Source of the DNA: Campylobacter gastrosuis
Lineage (GTDB): Bacteria > Campylobacterota > Campylobacteria > Campylobacterales > Campylobacteraceae
Reading direction: 5' to 3'
Assembly (NCBI RefSeq): GCF_030249845.1
Contig: NZ_JANURM010000002.1
Coordinates: 124,001-188,000, forward strand
DNA: 64,000 bases
In this document: one piece after another, positions 30,301 to 37,539 of the stretch
How positions within the stretch are numbered: the stretch's first letter is position 1
How the letters are laid out: each line of letters opens with the position of its first letter
The notes under the pieces: model-generated
Seen by the model: only the letters and a program-made list of their open reading frames with translations
What the model was told of the DNA's origin: nothing
Databases searched by the model: none
Program-made: the position numbers and the translations under genes

Positions 30301-30468
30301 GCAAACGACAGCCTAGAAAAACTCGCTAAAAACCGAGCCATTAACCTAAAAAATGCGATGAACAAGGCTGGAATTTCAGATAAAAATATCAAAATCAATG
30401 ATAAAATTTCCAAAACAAAGGCACAAATGGATATTTATGTGCCAATATTAATGGGAGTTGAGGATTAA
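27298..30468 (+). CDS. DUF748 / AsmA-like envelope protein
   Basis: Start chosen at ATG 27298, which overlaps the previous stop (ATGA) and has GGGGAG just upstream, giving 1056 residues. An N-terminal helix (about 7-30) anchors it. The rest is a long series of beta-strand repeats rich in N, L, K and I, with DUF748 blocks near 80-200 and 690-880 and a C-terminal region with the ITPSYDENADKKA motif. DUF748/AsmA proteins are bridge-like and thought to take part in outer-membrane lipid transport or assembly. It lies just before the glycan locus; a direct link is not shown. Confidence 0.78.
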   Translation: MIKKYKRILISLFSILCLILVYTLFGFYGVPYLIKNTLPKKLSDNNLSLAIKNVNFNPYTFELNASNIELNTTSKLFKVRQFDIDMDLMKMVTKNFSVKTINLYEPDFNITRQKDGSLNFLNLATNSEKNDNNKSAKFNFELKNLRLINGKIDFNDLALKKPFSTKINDINYQITDINLEQNSLGKHILSLKSNEINDLNLSLNALINPINLNAIINLNRLTLDKIWQSYLENSTKTRLKGGELSLALNLNFKNNLEINGTINLEKPALNGDFADILVSKIDLNKINLNTDFNQTMLTSTLNLENFNLKNSDFSLLTEKISAQNLNINQTNTNTILKIPEIKIAKSSFNGYETSTTLNDINLNLINLTFNKNLNINLNEANINEIKTKLENSEFLGIKNIKLNEINYADNALKIALISVLNTDIFSKNRAFFSIKELALNTLNLKSNDLGIKSILINEPFLRAKINKNGIEEINNIKIPKSKTAKNDKNTTNFLAKISDLEIKNFKADINENFIKKPLNHKIAMNAKISEFSSDFKEPFLLNLDLKTDEQIQAKTSGKIALNPLNINLKIDADFKDLSNFNKITDEYLNAKISSGEAKYSTILSFKKEPILNGSLKLSNLYFDQNGTKILGTKALNIARLGLNGTTLNIDDIALNEPYLNAKISKDGSLNLSKILKDTNSTDDNQTQKNHDFKVEKLAINDALIDFTDDSLVLPFHISIKNLNTQIDKIDSKNLSHIQANGVVGESGSANIFIKTEPFKPTKLSQISLKFKDIALENSTPYTATFVGKKINGGTLGLNLNYKIDDEKMKGENEIRIEKIVLGDDVKSQKALSLPLSLAVSILEDKNGVINLNLPVSGDMSNPKFSYGGIIFGAIMKIFTDVITSPFSLLGNVLGIADAKGLSSVDFTAGSDEILLSQNKKIADFKKIIDTKPKMLLKITPSYDENADKKAIQKRLLDAKISSLVNKNGLSFDEALAQISKTTFGAKQPKEPYAELIKMQKIANDSLEKLAKNRAINLKNAMNKAGISDKNIKINDKISKTKAQMDIYVPILMGVED

Positions 30469-30484
30469 ATTTGTATTTTTATAG

Positions 30485-30490
30485 TATAAT
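30485..30490 (+). promoter_or_regulatory. -10 box of the sugar-phosphate transferase gene
   Basis: TATAAT lies 23 bp before the TTG start, with a T-rich stretch upstream and AAGGA as ribosome site. It suggests this gene is transcribed on its own, not from the DUF748 transcript. Confidence 0.55.
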
Positions 30491-30513
30491 GTCATTAAGA
30501 AAGGATTGATATT

Positions 30514-31449
30514 TTGTCTATATTAGTGGTTGGTAGTAAATATATTTTTAACGAAATTGATAAAAAAAATCTTAAACAAACATTTAAAGAGATAACCTTT
30601 GTCAAATATGATGGCAAAAAAACAAGAGAGGTCAGAAAAGAGATAGAGGGGATTTTAGCTCTTAATAATTATCAATTTATAGTCTTAAATATAGAGATTT
30701 ATATAGACAAAAATACCATAAAATACCTAACTCTCTTGCAATTTCGGCTTCAAAAGCGAAATATCAAAATCATCACGATTGAAAATTTTTTAGAAAAATT
30801 CCTGCAAAAATGCTATATTCCAGATGACGATAGGGATCTAAATTTTTTAAGCGATATCAGGGCGTATAATGCTTTTGAGCTGTTTTTAAAGCGAGTGATT
30901 GACTATTTTGGCGGAGGTGTGCTATTTTTGATAAACTTTTTTATAAAATTTTATGTCAAAAAACGCATAGATGAAGAGTCGCCCGGAGAGATTTATTTCG
31001 TGCAAGATAGGGTTGGGCTAAACACCAAAACCTTTAAATGCTATAAATTTCGCACAATGCACGAAAATTCCTATCATAATCCATACACAAGCAAAAACGA
31101 TGATAGAGTTTTTAAATTTGGTAAAACTATGCGAAAAATGAGAATTGATGAGATACCGCAATACATAAATGTTTTAAAAGGCGATATGCATATTATTGGC
31201 CCAAGGGCTGAGTGGGACATACTTGTTAAAAACTATGAAAAAGAGATACCTTACTACAACGAGAGGCACCTAGTTAGACCAGGCATAACTGGCTGGGCGC
31301 AGGTAAATTACCCTTACGGCGAAAACGCCTACGACGCAAAACAAAAGCTAATGTATGATCTTTACTACATAAAACACTGGTCGCTTTGGCTTGAAGCAAG
31401 GACGATAATAAAGACTATTTTGACTGTGATTAAAAAGCAAGGAACATAA
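30514..31449 (+). CDS. Undecaprenyl-phosphate sugar-phosphate transferase (initiating enzyme)
   Basis: A 311-residue protein starting at TTG 30514. Residues 1-115 form a Rossmann-like N-terminal part with no clear match. One hydrophobic segment lies at about 132-147. The C-terminal domain (about 125-311) is a bacterial sugar transferase: KFRTMH, the RIDEIPQ motif, GPRAEW and the RPGITGWAQVNY motif. It would put the first sugar-phosphate on the lipid carrier. It is the only plus-strand gene of the glycan locus, and its stop abuts the stop of the converging glycosyltransferase with no gap. Confidence 0.88.
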   Translation: MSILVVGSKYIFNEIDKKNLKQTFKEITFVKYDGKKTREVRKEIEGILALNNYQFIVLNIEIYIDKNTIKYLTLLQFRLQKRNIKIITIENFLEKFLQKCYIPDDDRDLNFLSDIRAYNAFELFLKRVIDYFGGGVLFLINFFIKFYVKKRIDEESPGEIYFVQDRVGLNTKTFKCYKFRTMHENSYHNPYTSKNDDRVFKFGKTMRKMRIDEIPQYINVLKGDMHIIGPRAEWDILVKNYEKEIPYYNERHLVRPGITGWAQVNYPYGENAYDAKQKLMYDLYYIKHWSLWLEARTIIKTILTVIKKQGT

Positions 31450-32655
31450 TTAAAGTACAGGAATTAAAAACTCCTTAACTATTTTTTCATAGGATAAATT
31501 TTGTCTTACATAATCCCATCCATTTTGACCAAGTTTATCTCGCTCATCTTTTGACATATTGTAAATTTTTAAAATAGCCTCCTTTAGGGCTAATTTATCA
31601 TTTGTTTTTATACTTAATCCACAATTTGCCTTTTTAATCATATCAAGCTTCTCAATATTAAAAGCGTGAATTATTGTGGTTTTGGCATACATGTACTCAT
31701 TAATTTTTAATGGAGATAAACCGTATTTATAAAAATTCAAATCAGGTGATGATTTATACAAAATATCACACTTTGTCATTATCTTAAAAGCTTCACTCTT
31801 TGGAACAGAGTCAAAAAATATAATATTACTAGATGCGTATTTGCCTATAAGATAATCTCTTTGAGCACCTTTGCCAACAACTAAAAAAATAATATTTGGG
31901 AATTGTTCTTTTAATTCACAAGCAACATCAAGCAAAATATCAATACAATTTGAAGCCGTTAAACCGCCAATGTAACCAACTATAAATTTATCCTTTAATC
32001 TATTATCTACAAAATCCAACTTTATACTATCATAATACCCTATATCAAGCCCAGTTGGAACATAAACCGCATTATTAGTAGTTTTTATATTAGAAAAATA
32101 TTCATTTATATTAGCAAGTGGAGAAATAAGTTTATCTTGAAATTTATATATAATTTTTTCTATTATGGTAAGCAAAAGCACAAATGGATGAAATTTACTA
32201 ACATTAGCAAGTTCAATAATTTCAAGTGGCCAAATGTCTTTAATCTCAACAATTAGCTTGGCTTTGGTCTTATGTGATATAAATTTTGCTGCAAATATAG
32301 TAAAAGGCTGTGGTGTTGCCATTACAATAGTATCAATATGCCCTATTTCTTTTAAAATTTTCTTTGTATTCCTAATAAGATTTATGACAAAAGCAAACAT
32401 ATTAACTATACGACCAAAACCATTGCCTTTATAAAATGGTGTTTTTATACTAAAAAATTTTATATCACCATCGGAGTGTGCTATAAATGGCTCATTTATA
32501 ACCTTTGCATCGTGAATTCTATGTGAGAAAGCCGCATTTATGATAGTTGTCTTATAACCAAGACTAGCTAATTCTTTTGCAAAAAAGTAATGTCTCGTAT
32601 CAAAATCTTGTTTGCCACCACTATAATGACCAATAAAAACTATGCTTTTACTCAT
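31450..32655 (-). CDS. Glycosyltransferase family 4, WbuB-like
   Basis: A 401-residue GT-B enzyme. The N-terminal part (FIGHYSGG...TRHYFFAKELASLGY, then FSIKTPFYKGNGFGR) resembles WbuB-type transferases, and the C-terminal GT4 domain begins near residue 185 with the VPTGLD and YIGGLTASNCID motifs. The acceptor and donor are not known; WbuB proteins usually add a FucNAc-type sugar. It overlaps the epimerase gene by 4 bp and ends the minus-strand glycan run. Confidence 0.82.
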   Translation of the reverse strand: MSKSIVFIGHYSGGKQDFDTRHYFFAKELASLGYKTTIINAAFSHRIHDAKVINEPFIAHSDGDIKFFSIKTPFYKGNGFGRIVNMFAFVINLIRNTKKILKEIGHIDTIVMATPQPFTIFAAKFISHKTKAKLIVEIKDIWPLEIIELANVSKFHPFVLLLTIIEKIIYKFQDKLISPLANINEYFSNIKTTNNAVYVPTGLDIGYYDSIKLDFVDNRLKDKFIVGYIGGLTASNCIDILLDVACELKEQFPNIIFLVVGKGAQRDYLIGKYASSNIIFFDSVPKSEAFKIMTKCDILYKSSPDLNFYKYGLSPLKINEYMYAKTTIIHAFNIEKLDMIKKANCGLSIKTNDKLALKEAILKIYNMSKDERDKLGQNGWDYVRQNLSYEKIVKEFLIPVL

Positions 32656-33713
32656 TTTATTAGCTCTTTTGCTATAATCTCGCTTGCTTTGCCACCACCA
32701 TAAAGATCAAGCTCAAAATCACAATGAAATCCATTTTTAATAAGCTCGTAGTTAGATAAAATTTTATTCTTATCCGCTCCAACGAGTTTATTTGCACCAC
32801 ACTTTACAAGCTCAACCCACTCGGTCTCATCACGCAAAGTCAAACAAGGCTTTTTAAAGAAAAACGCCTCTTTTTGCAGTCCTCCGCTGTCAGTCATAAC
32901 AAAATCGCAGTTATCAATAAGCCAAACCATTTCAAGATAGCCAACAGGCTCTATAACGCTTATATTAGAAATGTCTATATCTAAATTTTTGATGATATTT
33001 TTTGTTCTAGGGTGTAGTGGCAAAATGATTTGTTTTTGGGTAGCAATGTCATTTAATGCTGTAAATATCGCCGTTAATCTAGTTTTGTCGTCTGTATTTT
33101 CCGCACGATGAACGGTGCAAAGTATAAAATTATTGTTAATTTTTATGCTTGGTTTTTTGGCTATTTTTTTATAAAACATCGCTCCATCTTGCATAATATC
33201 GCCACTTTTTATGATTTTACACTCAAATCTATCAAAGCCTTCATTTTTTAAATTTTGCACGGCCACATCGGTAGGACAAAACAGAATATTGCTTACTCTA
33301 TCAGTTAAAATTCTATTTATCTCTTCTGGCATAAGCATATTAAAGCTTCTAAGTCCAGCTTCAATATGAGCTAATTTTATGTGAAGCTTTGAAGCCACCA
33401 AGGCACCGGCTAGGGTTGAATTCGTATCGCCATAAACTACGATAAAATCAGGTTTTTCTCTAATAGCTATCTCTTCTACCCCGCACATAATATCCGCAGT
33501 CATCGCCGCGTGAGTTTTACCTCCGGAGTTAAGCTTATAATCAGGTTTTGGTATTTGCATTTGTTCAAAAAAAATATCACTCATATTTGCATCATAATGC
33601 TGTCCAGTATGGACTATAATTTCTCTTATGCCGTCATACTTTTTTAGCTCTCTACTTAAATTTCCTGCTTTTATAAACTGCGGTCTTGCACCTAGAATGG
33701 TTAAAATTTTCAT
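32652..33713 (-). CDS. wbpI: UDP-N-acetylglucosamine 2-epimerase family, WbpI-like (UDP-GlcNAc3NAcA 2-epimerase)
   Basis: A 353-residue non-hydrolysing 2-epimerase. It starts KILTILGARPQFIKA and has HTGQHYDANMS, the AHIEAGLRSFN and PEEINRILTD motifs. Length and these motifs match, from memory, P. aeruginosa WbpI more than the longer WecB. With WbpB, WbpE and WbpD types at 40799-43418, it would convert UDP-GlcNAc3NAcA to UDP-ManNAc3NAcA. A plain WecB role (UDP-ManNAc) is the alternative; the pathway context decides for WbpI. Confidence 0.78.
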   Translation of the reverse strand: MKILTILGARPQFIKAGNLSRELKKYDGIREIIVHTGQHYDANMSDIFFEQMQIPKPDYKLNSGGKTHAAMTADIMCGVEEIAIREKPDFIVVYGDTNSTLAGALVASKLHIKLAHIEAGLRSFNMLMPEEINRILTDRVSNILFCPTDVAVQNLKNEGFDRFECKIIKSGDIMQDGAMFYKKIAKKPSIKINNNFILCTVHRAENTDDKTRLTAIFTALNDIATQKQIILPLHPRTKNIIKNLDIDISNISVIEPVGYLEMVWLIDNCDFVMTDSGGLQKEAFFFKKPCLTLRDETEWVELVKCGANKLVGADKNKILSNYELIKNGFHCDFELDLYGGGKASEIIAKELIK

Positions 33714-33735
33714 TTATTTTCCTTACTTGTCAAAA

Positions 33736-34539
33736 TTACCATTTTAGTTCTTCATAAATTCTTTTTATATTATCACAAAAATTTACCTTGAAGTTAGCAT
33801 GCCACTGTCTAGGATGTGTTAGCATGCAAATCCTTCGGCATTCTTCTTTTTCAATAACATCAAAAATATTCATAGGGCTATAATAAATCGGATATGGCTT
33901 ATCACTAATGTACATATCAAAACTATTTTTAAATTTATCATCATACACTTCCAATACTATTCCCAATCTATCTCTTAAACATATGTCGTTTATAATTTCA
34001 TTATTTATAACTTTTAGCCTTCTGTTAACAAAATCGCCATGGCTTGCAATGCTTTTTAATTTATAACCTAAGTTTTTTTCTATAAATAAAAAATTGCTAG
34101 AAAAAATATCTTTTATCTTTTCTAGTTTTTTATAAATATTCTGTGAATTTTTTATGTGGTTGTCCTTGCAAAACTGAGCTATCTCTTCATAATGATAACT
34201 GGCTTCACTTCCATAGTCACTAATCTCTTTCATAAGTTTAAAGTCTAAAGTAGATAATCTAAAGTAATAACTAGCTTTTATATTATATTTTTTTTCTATT
34301 TCAAAAAAATATCTAGCTGTCTTAATATCCGTGTCTATATCATGCCTATGAACAAAATACTTTGCATTTTGATCTAACAAATTATCTAAAAGTGCTTCAT
34401 AATACTCTATAACACTTAAATGTATATAATTTTGATCTAGACTTTTTTTAATTAAAACTTCATATTCATTTAATCTAGATGGCATTATAAAATCTGCATA
34501 AATCCTATTTATTACTTTTTTTATTTTTCCCATATCCAC
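33736..34539 (-). CDS. Polysaccharide deacetylase-like (NodB-type) protein
   Basis: A 267-residue protein. HRHDIDTDI near residues 63-71 is a NodB motif 1-like D-x-D pattern, the S-Y-H-Y region near 115 and SIASHGDF near 165 resemble later metal-binding motifs, and a C-terminal LTHPRQW motif is typical of this group. It may de-N- or de-O-acetylate a sugar of the glycan, but no assay-defined relative is recognised. GTG 34539 and ATG 34533 are both possible starts, overlapping the upstream gene. No signal peptide is seen, so action would be cytosolic. Sequence is very AT-rich. Confidence 0.6.
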   Translation of the reverse strand: MDMGKIKKVINRIYADFIMPSRLNEYEVLIKKSLDQNYIHLSVIEYYEALLDNLLDQNAKYFVHRHDIDTDIKTARYFFEIEKKYNIKASYYFRLSTLDFKLMKEISDYGSEASYHYEEIAQFCKDNHIKNSQNIYKKLEKIKDIFSSNFLFIEKNLGYKLKSIASHGDFVNRRLKVINNEIINDICLRDRLGIVLEVYDDKFKNSFDMYISDKPYPIYYSPMNIFDVIEKEECRRICMLTHPRQWHANFKVNFCDNIKRIYEELKW

Positions 34540-35261
34540 TGAACCTTATAAGGAGCAAAACCTAATTTTTTCTTAAACATTTTAAGACCATCACTTGCTC
34601 CAAAAAATGTATCATACATAATATACCTAACATCTTTCCACATTTTATATTCGTTAAAATTTGTTAACTTTTGATGCTCATTAAAAATTAATCTATTTAA
34701 TTCAATAACCATTAAATACATTATCCCATCATTCAAAAAATTATTATGCCCTAAAAGCTGATCGTATATTAAAAATTCTCCATAAAATCCAAGGCATATA
34801 TATGATAACAACTTACCATTTTGATTTATAACACCAAAATATTTATAATTAGACAAATTCTCAAATTTATCTATTTTTTGCAAATAAGAATTAGTCATTT
34901 TTTTATCTTGTCTATATTCTGCAGAAGTATTAATTTCATATATATCATCTACATAATCGTTTCTATCTATTTGTATAAATTTATACCCTCGATTAATAGC
35001 TTTTCTATGATAATACGCAGCAGAATTTTTACCATTTATAGACTTATAGTATTCCTCAAAAGCAGAAAAAGCATTTATATCAATAAGCATTACACCAATG
35101 GTCTTATTTCTAACAATCTTCAATCTATGTCTTTTCGTAAAATAATTATATACTTTTATATAATTATCTTTTGTATTTTGATCATAATTTTTAAAAGAAA
35201 TTCTAGCCCTAGGTATCTTTAAAATCTCTATAACTTGTGATACTATTTTGGTTAGACTCAT
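34521..35261 (-). CDS. Unknown, GNAT/FemAB-like acyltransferase candidate
   Basis: A 246-residue cytosolic protein with no membrane segment. Residues about 70-230 (YYHRKAINRGYKFIQIDRNDY, then the YICLGFYGEFLIYDQLLGHN region) look like a GNAT-type or FemAB-type acyltransferase fold, and the end GASDGLKMFKKKLGF resembles GNAT motif B. I do not recognise a named family. It overlaps the deacetylase-like gene, so the two may act as a pair that re-acylates a deacetylated amino sugar. This is inference only. AT-rich relative to the flanks. Confidence 0.45.
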   Translation of the reverse strand: MSLTKIVSQVIEILKIPRARISFKNYDQNTKDNYIKVYNYFTKRHRLKIVRNKTIGVMLIDINAFSAFEEYYKSINGKNSAAYYHRKAINRGYKFIQIDRNDYVDDIYEINTSAEYRQDKKMTNSYLQKIDKFENLSNYKYFGVINQNGKLLSYICLGFYGEFLIYDQLLGHNNFLNDGIMYLMVIELNRLIFNEHQKLTNFNEYKMWKDVRYIMYDTFFGASDGLKMFKKKLGFAPYKVQWIWEK

Positions 35262-35262
35262 A

Positions 35263-36390
35263 TCATTCCCCTGCTAACTTATCATAAATTTGAAACAACT
35301 TTTTCTCTTCTATATCCCAATTATATTTTTCTAAAACTGCCATTTTGCCATTTTGAGCCATTTTTTCAGCTTCTTCTGGGTTTTGAATTATAAAATTTAT
35401 AGCATTTGCTATCTCTTTTGAGTTTAAAGGATCTACACAAATTCCACATTTATTTTTCTCAACAATATCAATCCACAACGGAAAATTTGAAGCTATAACT
35501 GGGAGTCCAGCACTCATATATTCAAATAGCTTAATAGGCAAAGAATTTATGTAATTTATTATTGGCGTAAGCGTTACTAGTCCGATTTTTGATACGCTTA
35601 ATACATCGCTTACTTCTTTTCTATTTAAAAAACCAAAATATTTCACCTTGTCATACCCCCCCCCATTTAGTTCTGAAATAGTTTTTTCAACGATATTTTT
35701 AAGATCATCAGAATCAAATGAGCCTACTAGATTGAGTTTATAATCAACATATTTCATAGCCTCAAGTATTTGTATAATGCCTCTTATCTTAGTAATGCCA
35801 CCAACATAACAAATTTCATCTTTTTTTTCGCTCCATAAAATATCATTTGATAACTCTCCTAAAATAGGATAATTATTAATATTTACCGAATTTTTATTAA
35901 TTTTTAAAAATTTATCATTAATGTGAGGAGTTGCTGTAACTATTGCATCTATTTTTTTACAAACATAACTTTCATATAAAGAATATATTTTAGAAATTGC
36001 ATTTCTTAAAAAACTTGGTATATACTCTTTGCTTAAAATTTGCTCGGTTACATTTTCGTGAGAATCAAAAATAACTTTTGCTCCATTTTTTTTCAAATTT
36101 AAAGCGATAGTTAAAAGCTCAGGATCGTGAATATGATAAATATCAGCTTCTAGCTCAATGGCCTTGTGTAGTATTTTTTTTGGCATTTTTAAAATTCTAT
36201 TAAATTTACCATTGCTTCTTTTGCCTATATCTATTATATTAACATTATTTTTTATCTCATTACCAAGTCCATCTGCAACGACTAAAAAAACATTATAATT
36301 TTTATTTTTAGCCAACGAACTACACATTTTCAAAAAAATTCTAGTGTCATATCTTTGATGAACCGATGTTAAGTGCGCTATTTTTGACAT
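35263..36390 (-). CDS. Glycosyltransferase family 4, phase-variable (poly-G)
   Basis: A 375-residue GT-B enzyme. The N-terminal domain holds AHLTSVHQRYDTRIF and the YHIHDPELL motif, and the C-terminal GT4 domain has the NSLPIKLFEYMSAGLPVIAS motif near 280-300. A G9 tract within codons 243-245 (glycines) makes it a probable contingency gene; in this copy the frame is open. It probably adds one sugar to the repeat unit. It is 15 bp downstream of the amidotransferase gene and 2 bp from the next. Confidence 0.85.
   Translation of the reverse strand: MSKIAHLTSVHQRYDTRIFLKMCSSLAKNKNYNVFLVVADGLGNEIKNNVNIIDIGKRSNGKFNRILKMPKKILHKAIELEADIYHIHDPELLTIALNLKKNGAKVIFDSHENVTEQILSKEYIPSFLRNAISKIYSLYESYVCKKIDAIVTATPHINDKFLKINKNSVNINNYPILGELSNDILWSEKKDEICYVGGITKIRGIIQILEAMKYVDYKLNLVGSFDSDDLKNIVEKTISELNGGGYDKVKYFGFLNRKEVSDVLSVSKIGLVTLTPIINYINSLPIKLFEYMSAGLPVIASNFPLWIDIVEKNKCGICVDPLNSKEIANAINFIIQNPEEAEKMAQNGKMAVLEKYNWDIEEKKLFQIYDKLAGE
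35656..35664 (-). repeat. Poly-G tract (G9) inside a glycosyltransferase gene
   Basis: Nine C on the plus strand, so nine G in the coding strand, encoding three glycines. In Campylobacter, G tracts of eight or more are known slippage sites giving phase variation. Gain or loss of one base would truncate the enzyme about two thirds of the way through, before the NSLPIKLFEYMSAGLP motif. Confidence 0.8.
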
Positions 36391-36405
36391 TATTTTGCGA
36401 CTTTC

Positions 36406-37521
36406 TTATTTGAGTAATTTAAGCAATCTGCTAAAAAATTTTCTAGTATATACAATAAACCAATCTGTCGCATAATCATAATGTTGTTTTGGTTTTTCTT
36501 TTAATATGCTATCAAACTCTTCATTTGTGATACCTAGTTTTTTAAGAATTTCATTTTTAGTTTTTTGCATATCATCTTTATCATAAAGTGGCTTTGAAAG
36601 CTCTAACAAAGCCTCTTCTCTACTCATTTGATTTGATATTATCATTGAAGATAGATGAGATTTTCGTTTATCTACATTATATCTTTCATAAAACCAATAC
36701 TGCTGTATAAATTTAGTTAAGTCATTTTCTAAATGTTTGCTACCATAATATTCAAAACCACAAAATTCATTAAGCTCTTTAAGAGCCCTGTCTCTATTAT
36801 AATCTATATAATTAAGCGGTCTATAAGTCTTAATATTTAACAAAAATTTATTTTTAAATTTTGTATAGTCTGACATAAAAAGTAATTTATCTATACCTTT
36901 GGTTCCAAATTTAAAATGTATATCCTTTAAATTTACAAGGTCGTATGCATTCCAAGAATTTCCAGTTTGTAAAATACTTTCAAGTGCAAAATTTCCGCCT
37001 GATAGAAAAAAACCGATATTATACTCTTTTGCATACTTATATAAATACGCAAAAAGCACATTATCTTGCGGTATAGCTACATCCGGCACATTTGCCTTAA
37101 AGTAAGACACTGTAAGATCGTTAAACTGCTCTGCATCGGGCTTTACTATTTCAAGATCAAATCTACACGCACTTAATAGTTTTTTAATATTGTCTTTTGA
37201 TATTTGAGTATCAAAGCCATCATCTATATGAACAGCCAAAATTCTAAGACCCCATTTATGCCCTAGATACGCTAAGTATGATGAATCAAGCCCACCAGAA
37301 ATTCCCATTAAGCAGTCATACTTTTTATCTTTCGATTGCTCTTTGATTTTTTCAATCATCTCTTTTAATTTTTGTTCGCCTAGCTCATTTGGAAAATACG
37401 TAGTCTCTTTTTGTCTTAATGCTTCGTTACAATAATTGCAATAGCCATTTTCATCAAAAACTATCGCAGGATCAGAGCTATCCATTACGCATCTTTTACA
37501 AATTTTATATTCTATACTCAT
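36406..37521 (-). CDS. N-acetyl sugar amidotransferase, WbpG/WbuX/PseA family
   Basis: A 371-residue ATP-PPase. It has an N-terminal cysteine cluster (CKRCVMDSSDPAI and CNYC, residues 8-31), the PP-loop SGGLDS at 75-80, then a long C-terminal domain. WbpG-type enzymes amidate a carboxylated or acetamido sugar using ammonia from HisH-like and HisF-like partners. Those partners are not in the window. The nearby ManNAc3NAcA enzymes make an amidated uronic acid (as in P. aeruginosa O5) the likely product. TCTCC/AGGAG-like RBS is poor. Confidence 0.82.
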   Translation of the reverse strand: MSIEYKICKRCVMDSSDPAIVFDENGYCNYCNEALRQKETTYFPNELGEQKLKEMIEKIKEQSKDKKYDCLMGISGGLDSSYLAYLGHKWGLRILAVHIDDGFDTQISKDNIKKLLSACRFDLEIVKPDAEQFNDLTVSYFKANVPDVAIPQDNVLFAYLYKYAKEYNIGFFLSGGNFALESILQTGNSWNAYDLVNLKDIHFKFGTKGIDKLLFMSDYTKFKNKFLLNIKTYRPLNYIDYNRDRALKELNEFCGFEYYGSKHLENDLTKFIQQYWFYERYNVDKRKSHLSSMIISNQMSREEALLELSKPLYDKDDMQKTKNEILKKLGITNEEFDSILKEKPKQHYDYATDWFIVYTRKFFSRLLKLLK

Positions 37522-37539
37522 TTTGTCTCCAATAATAAT

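Noticed and set aside
32652-33713. Annotation as plain WecB
   Set aside because: WbpB, WbpE and WbpD types are in the same run and the length is nearer to WbpI. WecB remains the fallback.
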